DNA from: JAHEEL01 sp963836085
GTDB taxonomy: Bacteria; Actinomycetota; Acidimicrobiia; Spongiisociales; UBA5794
DNA: 64,000 nt
Direction: 5' to 3'
Assembly (NCBI GenBank): GCA_963836085.1
Contig: CAWIHT010000008.1
Span: forward strand, 62,001-126,000
Program-made: the position numbers and the translations under genes
The notes under the pieces: model-generated
Told to the model about the DNA's origin: nothing
The model's database searches: none
Seen by the model: only the letters and a program-made list of their open reading frames with translations
In this document: piece by piece, positions 52,699 to 61,443 of the stretch
Numbering within the stretch: position 1 is the first letter of the stretch
Layout of the letters: every line of letters begins with the position of its first letter

Positions 52699-55248
52699 CT
52701 ACTCGTAGGCGATGGCGGCGAGCACGTTCATTCGCGACGCCTTCCACGATGGGTAGATGGCAGCGATGATGCCTGCCACGCCGGCCAGCAGGACCAGTAC
52801 GACGATCTGGCCGACCGGCACGGCGAACGAACCGAGGCCCTGATCGGCGAGTGCCTGCACCACGGCCCACCCGAGGAACAGGCCGACTCCGACGCCCATG
52901 ATGGCGCCGAACAGGGCGATGATGACCGCCTCCCACCGGATCATGCGGCGCACCTGGCGCTGCACCATGCCGACGGCTCGAAGCAGACCGATCTCCCTGG
53001 TCCGTTCGATGATCGAGAGCGCCAGCGTGTTCGTGATGCCGAGCACCGCAATGATGATTGCGAGGAAGAGCAGGCCCGTGAAGAGAACGAGTATCTGGTC
53101 GATCTGCGACTCGGTCTCCGCGACCAGTTCGCTCTTGCTCTGTACCTTCACGTTCGGATAGTCGGCTGCCACACCATCGATGGCGGTGCGGGCGACGTCG
53201 AGATCGACTCCGTCTGCCCGGTTGGCGAAGACGAAGAAGTCGGTTGGGTTGTTGAAGCCGATGGCGTAGGTCTCCTCCGAAATGACGTAGTTGCCGAAGT
53301 TCGTGGAGCTCACCGTTCCGACGATCTCAATCGGCCCCCCGGGGTCCTGAGGGAAGACGATCGAAATCGAGTCGCCGACGACCCAGGACTTCTCCTCCAT
53401 GAGTGTCTCGGCGACGAGGATCCCATTGGTCGCAGCAAGCGCCCCGTAGGCGCCATCCGAGACCTCGAAGTTGGTCACCGAGTCGACCGTAGCGGGATCG
53501 ACCGCCACCACTGCGGTGTTTTCGCCGTCGACGGTAGCGTTCCCGAGCTTCAAGCCCGACACGACCCCGATCTCCGGCAGCGAACTGACTACTTCGGTGA
53601 ACGCTGGGCTCACACCGACGGCGAAGTTGGTCGACTGAACTGTGAAATCGGCGGGCAGCGTGTCCGTGAGCGACTCCGCCACCGACGACTTGATCGATGC
53701 ACCGAAGACGGCGACGAACACAACCAGGGCGACGCCGATCATCAGCGCCGACGCCGTTGAGGCGGTGCGGCGCGGCTTGCGGATTGTGTTGTCTTGTGCG
53801 AGTCGGCCGGCGACGCCAAACAGCTTCGGGAGCGGCCACCCGATCACCTTGGCGATCGGGCCGGCGGCCAGGGGCGCCAGGACCGAGATGCCGACGAAGA
53901 ATACGAGCGCGCCGATGCCGACGAACCAGAGATCCTGGTCGGTGGAGCCGAACAGCCCGATGAACAGGCCGACGAGACCGAGGGCGAGGATGATCGTTCC
54001 CCAGATCGCCCGGACTTGGAGTGACCGGCGCGGTGTGCGCGCAGCTTCTTCGTTCATCGCAGCGACCGGGGGTACCCGTGCAGCTTTGCGGGCCGGGAGA
54101 AGTGCGGAGACCATGGTCACGATAAGACCGACGAGCATCCCGACGATGATTGTGCGTGGGAGTACCGTCAACGGACCGTCCGGCATGTTGAATCCGGCAG
54201 CGTTCATGATCGACGCAAGGCCCATCGCCAGCAGCACACCGACACCGATGCCGATGATCGAGCCGATCAACCCCACGAGGAGCGCTTCGACGATCACCAG
54301 CCATGTGACCTGGCGACCGGTCGCTCCGACGGCACGGAACAGCGCCAGTTCCTTCGTGCGCTGGGCAACGATGATCCGGAACGTGTTGCTGATGATGAAT
54401 GCACCAACGAACACCGCGATGGCGGCGAATGCCAAAAGGGCCGTGTTCAGGAAACCGAGCCCTTCTGAGATGGCGTCGGACTGCTCTTCGTTCGACTGTT
54501 CGGCAGTGATGACCTCGATATCGCCGTTGACGGTCGTTGACACGCTCGCGGCGAGTTCCTCCGGTGAGACGCCTGCGTCGCCCGCTACTGCGATCTCGCT
54601 GAATTGGCCCTCGAGGTCGAAGATTCGCTGTGCCTCGGAGAGTTCGAAGAGAGCCAGCGTGGCTCCCGCGAGGCTGTCGCTCTCGCCGAAACTGACGATG
54701 CCGACGATCTCGAAGTCCTCGGGTGCCCCGATGGTGAGAATCGTGATCGTGTCCCCGACCGCGAGGTCATTCATGTTGGCAGAGTTGGCGTCGATGGCGA
54801 CCTCACCCGGCGCTACCGGTCCCCGGCCTGCGCCATCTTTGATGGTTACCGGACTCAGGGCAGGGTCGTCGCCCCATGAGAATCCGAGCGTTGGCGGTCC
54901 TTGGCCGCCGATGGCCTCACCTTGCTTGTCGACGAGTTGGGCGAACCCTGCCACACCGCCCTCAGCGACGCGGACGCCACGGGCGGCGAGGACGGCGTCG
55001 AGGGTTTCCTCCGGAATCGAGCCGAACTCGGTGTTCTGGAATGTGTCGCCGGTCTCCGGTGGTGCCGGTCGTACGAACACATCCACGCCGGTAGCGGTGG
55101 TCTCGAGAAGCTTGTCGAAACGGGCACTGATCGTGTCGGTGAAGACGAAGCTCGCGGCAACGAACGCGACGCCGATGACAATCGCGAGCGCGGTCAGCGT
55201 GAGCCTCATCTTGTTGGCGAAAACGCCCTTGACGGCTGCGCGGAACAT
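52699..55248 (-). CDS. FtsX-like ABC transporter permease (MacB/LolC/E type)
   Basis: 849 residues with two FtsX units. Each has a membrane-proximal segment, an extracellular domain and three helices ending in a family motif: FIISNTFRIIVAQRTKELALF and NTLALSIIERTREIGLLRAVG (cited in part). The first helix is LTLTALAIVIGVAFVAASFV. It is a full actinobacterial-type permease that extrudes lipoproteins, peptides or antimicrobials, or transmits force to the wall. The partner ATPase is 2 bp upstream, and a two-component system is immediately beyond it, a common arrangement for stress-induced pumps. Confidence 0.9.
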   Translation of the reverse strand: MFRAAVKGVFANKMRLTLTALAIVIGVAFVAASFVFTDTISARFDKLLETTATGVDVFVRPAPPETGDTFQNTEFGSIPEETLDAVLAARGVRVAEGGVAGFAQLVDKQGEAIGGQGPPTLGFSWGDDPALSPVTIKDGAGRGPVAPGEVAIDANSANMNDLAVGDTITILTIGAPEDFEIVGIVSFGESDSLAGATLALFELSEAQRIFDLEGQFSEIAVAGDAGVSPEELAASVSTTVNGDIEVITAEQSNEEQSDAISEGLGFLNTALLAFAAIAVFVGAFIISNTFRIIVAQRTKELALFRAVGATGRQVTWLVIVEALLVGLIGSIIGIGVGVLLAMGLASIMNAAGFNMPDGPLTVLPRTIIVGMLVGLIVTMVSALLPARKAARVPPVAAMNEEAARTPRRSLQVRAIWGTIILALGLVGLFIGLFGSTDQDLWFVGIGALVFFVGISVLAPLAAGPIAKVIGWPLPKLFGVAGRLAQDNTIRKPRRTASTASALMIGVALVVFVAVFGASIKSSVAESLTDTLPADFTVQSTNFAVGVSPAFTEVVSSLPEIGVVSGLKLGNATVDGENTAVVAVDPATVDSVTNFEVSDGAYGALAATNGILVAETLMEEKSWVVGDSISIVFPQDPGGPIEIVGTVSSTNFGNYVISEETYAIGFNNPTDFFVFANRADGVDLDVARTAIDGVAADYPNVKVQSKSELVAETESQIDQILVLFTGLLFLAIIIAVLGITNTLALSIIERTREIGLLRAVGMVQRQVRRMIRWEAVIIALFGAIMGVGVGLFLGWAVVQALADQGLGSFAVPVGQIVVLVLLAGVAGIIAAIYPSWKASRMNVLAAIAYE

Positions 55249-55250
55249 GC

Positions 55251-55997
55251 TCAGCCCCCCAAGTGCTTCATCTGATCGAGAATGGTCTCCGGGGTCGGAT
55301 CAACCATCTCGTCCACGATGTCACCGTCGTCCAGGAAGATGATCCGATCGGCGTAGCTGGCCGCGACGGGATCATGCGTCACCATGACGATCGTCTGATC
55401 GAACTCGCGAACAGCGCGCCGCATGAAGTCGAGGAGTTCGCCACTGGCGACGGAGTCGAGGTTTCCGCTCGGCTCGTCTGCGAACACGATCTCCGGCTTC
55501 GACACGAGGGCGCGAGCGGCGGCCACGCGCTGCTGCTGGCCACCGGAGAGTTCGCTTGGCCGGTGATCGAGGCGGTCGCTGAGGCCGACGGCGTCGACGA
55601 CCTGGTCGAACCAATCCTGGTCAGGCTTCGCTCCAGCGATGGAGAGCGGGAGCAGGATGTTCTCCTTGGCGTTGAGGGTCGGGATGAGGTTGAACGCTTG
55701 GAAGACGAAGCCGACCTCTTCTCGACGCAAGATCGTGAGGTCACGGTCCTTGAGGGAGCCGAGTTCTGTCTCACCGATGAAGACTTCGCCGGCGGTGAGG
55801 TCGTCCAGACCGGCGAGTGTGTGAAGCAGCGTCGACTTCCCGGATCCGGACGGACCCATGATGGCGGTGAAGTGACCGCGCTGAAAGTCGGCAGAGATGC
55901 CGTCGAGCGCATGGATCTCGGCGTCACCCTGGCCGTAGATCTTCGTACCGTTGCGGATGCGAGCGGCGATGTCGCTTGATGGCATGGTATCGAGCAT
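55251..55997 (-). CDS. ABC transporter ATPase (LolD/MacB-type)
   Basis: 248 residues. Walker A GPSGSGKSTL, signature LSGGQQQRVAAARAL, Walker B IVFADEPSGNLD and H-loop VTHDP. The FVFQAFNLIPTL segment is typical of LolD/FtsE-like ATPases. It powers the FtsX permease two bases downstream. ATG 55997 has AAGGGG six bases ahead; ATG 55985 is less likely. Confidence 0.93.
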   Translation of the reverse strand: MLDTMPSSDIAARIRNGTKIYGQGDAEIHALDGISADFQRGHFTAIMGPSGSGKSTLLHTLAGLDDLTAGEVFIGETELGSLKDRDLTILRREEVGFVFQAFNLIPTLNAKENILLPLSIAGAKPDQDWFDQVVDAVGLSDRLDHRPSELSGGQQQRVAAARALVSKPEIVFADEPSGNLDSVASGELLDFMRRAVREFDQTIVMVTHDPVAASYADRIIFLDDGDIVDEMVDPTPETILDQMKHLGG

Positions 55998-56130
55998 CAG
56001 AACCCCTTGTGGTTGGTTGTGGACTACTGAAAGGTACGCGCTGGGCGGCTGTTGTGCATCGGCCGTTGGAGGGGTTGTCGATCATCCGTTCGGATGAGAG
56101 ATCCCTGAGTCCATCCAGGGGTTCGGAGCG

Positions 56131-56808
56131 TCAGGCGTCGGGGTTCTCGCCCGGCCGTACGAGGCCTGACTCGTATGCTACGACGACCGCTTGGACCCTA
56201 TCCCGCAGGTCGAGTTTGGTGAGGATGTGGGAGACATGGGTCTTCACGGTCGCCTCCGAGACGTACAGGGCCTCTGCAATCTCGGCGTTCGAGAGCCCGG
56301 CGGCGAGGCTTCTGAGGACTTCAGTCTCGCGTTCGGTGAGGTCATCCATCCCATCCGGGTGTGTCTCAGGCGCTGGCCGCGCTGCGAACTCCTCGATGAG
56401 CCTTCGTGTCACGGACGGTGCGAGGAGCGCATCGCCGTCGGCGACGACGCGGATGGCGTGGATCAGGTCGTCGGGCGGCGCGTCCTTGAGGAGGAACCCA
56501 CTCGCGCCCGCCCGTATCGCCGCATACACGTACTCGTCAAGGTCGAACGTGGTCAGGATGAGGACGCTCGGGGCGGGTTCCAGCCCTCCACCGACGAGCT
56601 TTCGTGTCGCGTCGATGCCGTCCATGACCGGCATGCGCACGTCCATGAGGATCACGTCCGGCCGGAGTCGCCGGCCTGCCTCGATGGCTTCTTTGCCGTC
56701 GGCGGCCTCGCCGACGACGGTCAGATCTGCTTCCGACTCGAGGATCATCCGGAGCCCTGATCGAATGAGCGCCTGATCGTCGACGATGAGAATGCGGATG
56801 GACGTCAT
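56131..56808 (-). CDS. LuxR/NarL-family response regulator
   Basis: 225 residues. Receiver domain with Asp10-Asp11 acid pocket, phospho-acceptor Asp56 in VILMDVRMPVMDG and Lys of FLLKDAPP. The C-terminal HTH is LTERETEVLRSLAAGLSNAEI with SEATVKTHVSHILTKL. The ATG overlaps the kinase stop (ATGA, 56805-56808). The likely target is the adjacent ABC operon, by analogy with DesKR-type systems; this is inference. Confidence 0.92.
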   Translation of the reverse strand: MTSIRILIVDDQALIRSGLRMILESEADLTVVGEAADGKEAIEAGRRLRPDVILMDVRMPVMDGIDATRKLVGGGLEPAPSVLILTTFDLDEYVYAAIRAGASGFLLKDAPPDDLIHAIRVVADGDALLAPSVTRRLIEEFAARPAPETHPDGMDDLTERETEVLRSLAAGLSNAEIAEALYVSEATVKTHVSHILTKLDLRDRVQAVVVAYESGLVRPGENPDA

Positions 56809-57971
56809 GTTGTGTCGCACGGGATTGTGGCGGAGACTCGGAAGCCGCCCCCTGGGACGGGTCCGGCAGCGAACGTTCCATTGAGCATCGCGGTTCGCTC
56901 TTGCATGCCGATCAGGCCGTGACCCGTGATGGATCCGCCAAGCGAACTCGAGGCTCCTCGGCCATCGTCGGAGACGACGATCTCGACTCCGTCGGGCCGG
57001 TAGGAGACTCCGACGACGGCGGTCACGCCGGGGCCCGCATGTTTCAGGGCATTGGTGAGCGCCTCCTGGACGATGCGATAGGCGTTCACGTCCATCCCGG
57101 GAGGGATATCCCTCCGATCGCCATCGATGTCGAGCACGACATCGAGGCCGGCCTCGCGCATCTGATCGGCAAGGCTATCGAGTTGATCCAGGCCGGGCTG
57201 TGGCGATCGACTCGCTGGCTCGTCGGTGCGCAGAACCCCGAGGAGGCGCCTCAACTCGACGAGGCCTTCATGCCCGGCTCGTTCAGCCTCCCCTGCCGCC
57301 CGTGTCGCTTCCTCGTCGTCGGTGCCGATGAGCCTGCGGGCGGCGGATGCTTGGATCGTTGCGACCGTCATTTCGTGTGCGACCACGTCGTGCAGTTCTC
57401 GTGCGATTCTGACCCGCTCCTGTTGGACGGCCTCCGCCTTGTCGAACTCGAGTTGTGTGGTGCGCACGGCGAGTTCCGATTCGGACTCGCGGCGTTCCCT
57501 CGACTCGAGGCCGAGGAGGAACGGGAAACTTGTGAAGATGAACACCACGATCGGCGTGCCGAACGAGACCTGACCGGCGAAGACACCAGAGACCGTGAAA
57601 GCCGTCATCAGGCCGATCGCTGTCCATCCCGTGATCAGGGCGCGCCGCCGCGGAATCTCGGACCCGACCGCATGGAAGACGAAGAGCAACCCGAAGATCG
57701 CGATCGTGGACGGGTAGTCCAGGTTTCGGTCGATGAAGAACCCGACCGATGCCACCACGAGCGCAGTCGTGGGGAACCGTCGGCGGAAGGCCACCGGGAT
57801 GGTCTGGACAAGGATCAACACGGCTGCGAGCGGGTCAGGCTCGCGCCAACCCATCGCCCGGGTCGTGTCGAGGTCGATCTCGGCGAAGTCGACGAACGAC
57901 CCGATCGTCAACGTCACTGAGAGGAGAGCGTCGACGGCCCAGGGCGGAATCTTTCTTGAGGTGCTGGTCAC
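56805..57971 (-). CDS. Sensor histidine kinase, HisKA_3 type
   Basis: 388 residues. Four to five N-terminal helices without a large extracellular loop, then a linker helix, the phosphorylation helix VRIARELHDVVAHEMTV (His194), and HATPase_c with RIVQEALTNALKHAGPG (N box) and DDGRGA, then GHGLIGMQER. It belongs with the NarL-type regulators and probably senses envelope state through its membrane helices. Confidence 0.92.
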   Translation of the reverse strand: MTSTSRKIPPWAVDALLSVTLTIGSFVDFAEIDLDTTRAMGWREPDPLAAVLILVQTIPVAFRRRFPTTALVVASVGFFIDRNLDYPSTIAIFGLLFVFHAVGSEIPRRRALITGWTAIGLMTAFTVSGVFAGQVSFGTPIVVFIFTSFPFLLGLESRERRESESELAVRTTQLEFDKAEAVQQERVRIARELHDVVAHEMTVATIQASAARRLIGTDDEEATRAAGEAERAGHEGLVELRRLLGVLRTDEPASRSPQPGLDQLDSLADQMREAGLDVVLDIDGDRRDIPPGMDVNAYRIVQEALTNALKHAGPGVTAVVGVSYRPDGVEIVVSDDGRGASSSLGGSITGHGLIGMQERTAMLNGTFAAGPVPGGGFRVSATIPCDTT

Positions 57972-58076
57972 ACGGCGATGGTATCCCGTGCGTGTCGCCC
58001 GTCACATCATCCGCATGGGGGATTTGGCCTCATCCCGGAGATGGACATCGATGATGGTTCAGCAGATCACACGCTG

Positions 58077-58106
58077 GGGCCCCGGGGGGTGACAACCCCG
58101 GGGCCC
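58077..58106 (-). terminator. GC-only hairpin at the end of the ArsR-like operon
   Basis: An 11-bp perfect inverted repeat GGGCCCCGGGG/CCCCGGGGCCC with an eight-base loop sits 26 bp beyond the last gene of the leftward operon. It has no T run. Probably an intrinsic or 3'-end hairpin. Confidence 0.45.
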
Positions 58107-58132
58107 TCTCGATTGCGGCTCAGCCGCAGGTC

Positions 58133-58378
58133 TTACGCGGCGATCGGGCAGTCGTCGTTCTGTGAGGGCTCGAGGAGAACAACGCGATCTCCGATGACGG
58201 CCGGCGTCGATCCGTGGATTCGTGCCCCGGTGAGCACGAAGATGCGGGCAACAAAGGACCGTATCGATCCAGGATTCGGTGGCGAAGCCCGATTGGCGCC
58301 ACCTTGGCCACGAGCGTCCCGGACCTCCTCGACGAAGGCGTCCATCCGTGGCTTGATGAGTGCGTGTTGGTGGTACAT
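58133..58378 (-). CDS. Small hypothetical protein in the regulator operon
   Basis: 81 residues, starting MYHQHALIKPRMDAFVEEVR. It contains Arg- and Gly-rich segments and a hydrophobic strand FVARIFVLTGA. The ATG overlaps the regulator's stop by four bases (ATGA, 58378-58380 region), which supports expression. No family recognised. Confidence 0.55.
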   Translation of the reverse strand: MYHQHALIKPRMDAFVEEVRDARGQGGANRASPPNPGSIRSFVARIFVLTGARIHGSTPAVIGDRVVLLEPSQNDDCPIAA

Positions 58379-59481
58379 CAGTTCCCTCCAGAGTCTTCGA
58401 TGTAGGACTGGAGAACGGCGGTCGTCTCCGGGACGATGTCTTCCCGGAGCGCGTACTCCTTGTCGTGTCCGATTTGAACCTTCACGAGGCCAGCGCTGCG
58501 CAGGAGCATCATGTGGTGGTGCAGGGTCGACTTTGACACGTCGAGCTCCGTCGCGAGTTCATGGAGCGCCGCGGGACCGCGTGAGAGTCGCCTCAAGATG
58601 CGGAGGCGCCGCTCATCGCCGAGTGCCTTGTAGGTCTTCACGAGCCACTGCGGCGGCGCATCGGGGTCGGCCCCCATGTACTCGTCAGCAACCGGGTAGG
58701 CCATGACAAGGTGTTCGTCTGTCTCGGTGAAGAAGATCCAGGGGCGCCCGACGATTGACGGGATGAGCAGGATGGGTCGCTGGTAGCCCTGGCTCTCAAT
58801 CGAGATGCCGTTGGTGGCTAGTTCGACGAATCGCTCTGATGAGAGGCGCTGCGCCATGGCTTGCTTCGCTGCGAGGTCGCGTTCGAGGATCGGCCGGAAT
58901 TCCCGCTCGCGCTCGGCGAAAGCCTCGTTCTGGACCGCTCGGAGTGTCGTGGCGATGAGGTCCTGCGTTGTTGCCGGGGAGACTTCGAACAGCAGTCGGA
59001 TGCTGTCGGACCACCGCTTCTGGTCTGCGAACAGGGGCTCCGCGAGCAGAGCCTCGAGTGCCTCGGTGCTGCCTTCGGCCGCGCGCCTGCCGAGTTGGAT
59101 GAGGCGTTCGTCGTTCTCGCCTTTCTGGATGACAAGGTGCCGGCGGAGCGCGACCGGATCCATGGTCGCGACGCGTTCGATGTAATCGTCGACGGTGCTT
59201 CCGTTGGGAAGATCGTCGAGGGCCGCCATCGCTCCGATCCACACGTTCCCCGAACCGATGCGCTCGATCCGTTCGCGGGTGGCAGGGGAGAGCGAGGCTG
59301 CGTAGTCGAAGAACCACGCCTCGCCGAGGCCGTACTCGTCGAGCGGCCGGCCGATCTCCTCGTTGTCGTCGAGGAGCCAGAGCGAGATCAGGAGGTCGGT
59401 GGCTCCATGGAGTTCAACATCGACAACGGGGCCGGTGGCCCGGGGGGTCGTGAAGTCGTGGACTCTGGGATTGGTCGGCAT
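58378..59481 (-). CDS. ArsR-like winged-helix regulator with a long N-terminal domain
   Basis: 367 residues. The C-terminal 90 residues form a winged helix (TYKALGDERRLRILRRLS, then ATELDVSKSTLHHHMMLLR) of the ArsR/HTH_20 type. The N-terminal 270 residues are of a mixed helix-strand domain I do not recognise. No Cys-based metal site is visible, so metal sensing is unlikely. The large palindrome at 59514-59555, 33 bp upstream, is probably its own operator. Confidence 0.82.
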   Translation of the reverse strand: MPTNPRVHDFTTPRATGPVVDVELHGATDLLISLWLLDDNEEIGRPLDEYGLGEAWFFDYAASLSPATRERIERIGSGNVWIGAMAALDDLPNGSTVDDYIERVATMDPVALRRHLVIQKGENDERLIQLGRRAAEGSTEALEALLAEPLFADQKRWSDSIRLLFEVSPATTQDLIATTLRAVQNEAFAEREREFRPILERDLAAKQAMAQRLSSERFVELATNGISIESQGYQRPILLIPSIVGRPWIFFTETDEHLVMAYPVADEYMGADPDAPPQWLVKTYKALGDERRLRILRRLSRGPAALHELATELDVSKSTLHHHMMLLRSAGLVKVQIGHDKEYALREDIVPETTAVLQSYIEDSGGN

Positions 59482-59513
59482 CGGAGCTCCCGGGAAAAGT
59501 CGTTGGTATGTGA

Positions 59514-59555
59514 GGTTCCCGTACCGTTCGAACTATATCGAACGGTACGAGAACC
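59514..59555. promoter_or_regulatory. 18-bp-arm palindrome, probable autoregulatory operator
   Basis: The left arm begins GGTTCCCGTACCGTTCGA and the right arm ends TCGAACGGTACGAGAACC; they match at 17 of 18 positions around a six-base centre ACTATA. It lies in the short gap between the divergence point of the regulator gene and the 3' end of the HtrA gene. Its size fits a dimeric, perhaps tetrameric, winged-helix repressor binding its own promoter. Confidence 0.75.
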
Positions 59556-59578
59556 GTCAAGGACCTTTCCGCGCGGGC

Positions 59579-60742
59579 CTACCGTGATGCCAGCGTCGGC
59601 GTGACCACGCGGCCGTCGCTGAGCGATATCTCGACGATATCGCCGGCGCCAACGCGTCGGAGTGCCGTGATCAGTTCGTCCATGGTGAGTACGTCGGTCC
59701 CGTCTACGGCCGTGATCACATCACCAACGACGATGCCTGCTACGTCCGCCGCCGAACCGGAGGAGACTTCCCGAACATCCACGCCGACCGGTGCCGAACC
59801 GCCGTCGGTGGTCGCGTCGTATGCCGTCTCGCCGCTGATTCCCAGGAGCGCATGCGATACCGAACCCGTGGCGATGATCTCCGATGTGACTCGCTCTACG
59901 ATCTCGACCGGCGTTGCGAACCCGATGCCTTCGACGCCGATGGCGGAGACACCGACGGCCGTCGTGATACCGATCAACGCGCCGTCGGCGTCGACGAGCG
60001 AGCCGCCGCTGGATCCGCTGGTGATCGGGGCGTCGGTCTGCAGCATCCCGTACAGGATCGTCTCGGGTCCCGTCTGGACTTCCCGTCCGAGAGCCGAGAG
60101 CACGCCAACGGACAGCGACGGGCCGCCTTCGAGACCGAGCGGACTCCCGACTGCGATCGCCGGGGTGCCGATCGTCAGGCCGTCCGTCGATCCGAGAGCG
60201 ATGGGTGTCAGGTCATCGGCCGAGATCCTCAGAACGGCGAGATCCGTGAGTGGATCCGTGCCGATGAGATCTGCGTCATAGATCCGACCATCGGACAGGA
60301 TCACGCGGGCGGCTGTGCCGCCTGCCACGACGTGGTCATTCGTGGCGATATTCCCGTCGGTGTCGAGCACGACACCGGAACCCGACCCGGAGACGGTGAA
60401 CGTTCCGCCCATGTCGGAACCGACTTCGACCGTGACGATGCTCGGAATCACGGTGGCGCCGACGGCGGCGGTGTCTGCAGTCGTCGTCGCGGAAGCTGGC
60501 TGCGCAATGATCACTCGTTCGGGGCGCGCCTGCTGTACGACGAGCGGTGCGGGTTCGTCCTGCAGAGACTCGGCAATGAGCCCGCCAGCAAATCCTGCAG
60601 CGACGACGGCCGCGGCTACCGGCAGGGCGAGCCAACGCCGACGCTTGCGCGGCTGTGGAGCCGGTGCGGTCGGGCGTATGCCGGAACTCGTGGTCACGAT
60701 CGAGTACGTCGGTCGGTTGGGAGGTGGCTCGTGGTAGGTCAT
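59579..60742 (-). CDS. HtrA/DegP-like serine protease with PDZ domain
   Basis: 387 residues. A cytoplasmic Pro/Arg-rich start, one transmembrane helix (WLALPVAAAVVAAGFAGGLI) and then a trypsin-like domain with His137 (NIATNDHVVAGG), Asp167 (DPLTDLAVLRI) and Ser245 (TSGSSGGSLV). The PDZ domain covers about 295-385 (SSGSAADVAGIVVGDVITAVD). The nucleophile loop reads GSSGG rather than the usual GNSGG, a tolerated change. It degrades or refolds damaged exported proteins. Confidence 0.93.
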   Translation of the reverse strand: MTYHEPPPNRPTYSIVTTSSGIRPTAPAPQPRKRRRWLALPVAAAVVAAGFAGGLIAESLQDEPAPLVVQQARPERVIIAQPASATTTADTAAVGATVIPSIVTVEVGSDMGGTFTVSGSGSGVVLDTDGNIATNDHVVAGGTAARVILSDGRIYDADLIGTDPLTDLAVLRISADDLTPIALGSTDGLTIGTPAIAVGSPLGLEGGPSLSVGVLSALGREVQTGPETILYGMLQTDAPITSGSSGGSLVDADGALIGITTAVGVSAIGVEGIGFATPVEIVERVTSEIIATGSVSHALLGISGETAYDATTDGGSAPVGVDVREVSSGSAADVAGIVVGDVITAVDGTDVLTMDELITALRRVGAGDIVEISLSDGRVVTPTLASR

Positions 60743-60849
60743 GTTGATCCATTCATCGCGTGTTCGTACATCTCACTATCAGGAACGAAACAGGTGATCA
60801 GATGTTCCTGAGAATCGGATGAGAACGACCAAGCGGCCCCGGATGACGG

Positions 60850-61443
60850 TCAGGCGGTGAGACGAGAACGGATCGAGTTCGTCGCTTCTCCGACGAGGAT
60901 TCCAAGCGCGGAGCCTCCCACAACATCCAGCGGGAGGTGTGCTCCCGCGTAGATGCGGGTGATGCCGACGATGATGGCAGACGCCTGGAGCGCGAGTTTC
61001 GTTGCGGGTGATCGACCGTCACCAATGACCGTGGCGATCGTGCTCGCCACCGCGGCGTGACCCGACACGTAGCCGAGGCTCCCGTCGGTCTGTGTGGCGA
61101 GCCGCAGATTCGTGTCCCGGTCATGGTCGTAGGGACGCCCTCGGCCCACGGCCTTCTTGACTCCCTTGGCGAGGAGCCAGGTGGTGAAGCCGGCTGCGGC
61201 GTACGCCACCGACGGGTCGAACCCGCGAGTGCGCAGGAAGGACCAACCCGCAAGAGCAAATGGGGCGGTGAGGCTCCCGGCCTGCATCGGGAGCCACACG
61301 GCTGGCGCCACTTCATCCGGGGCGTTGTTGATGGACTGATAGACCCGGCGTTCCCAATCCGGCAGACCCCGCTCGGCGACGACCCCGGACGCGATCAGTG
61401 CGGCGGCCGCACCGCCGACACGCGACACCTTGCCAGCGTTCAT
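60850..61443 (-). CDS. PAP2-family membrane phosphatase
   Basis: 197 residues with five or six helices. The three PAP2 motifs are KKAVGRGRPYD, SGHAAVA and RIYAGAHLPLDVVGG. It acts on lipid pyrophosphates or phosphatidate. The ATG overlaps the kinase gene's stop by four bases (61440-61443). It is the third member of a PAP2-kinase-PAP2 group. Confidence 0.9.
   Translation of the reverse strand: MNAGKVSRVGGAAAALIASGVVAERGLPDWERRVYQSINNAPDEVAPAVWLPMQAGSLTAPFALAGWSFLRTRGFDPSVAYAAAGFTTWLLAKGVKKAVGRGRPYDHDRDTNLRLATQTDGSLGYVSGHAAVASTIATVIGDGRSPATKLALQASAIIVGITRIYAGAHLPLDVVGGSALGILVGEATNSIRSRLTA

Noticed and set aside
53642..55342. 566-codon rightward open frame opposite the FtsX permease
   Set aside because: Shadow frame; the leftward frame contains both complete FtsX domains and the ATPase neighbour.
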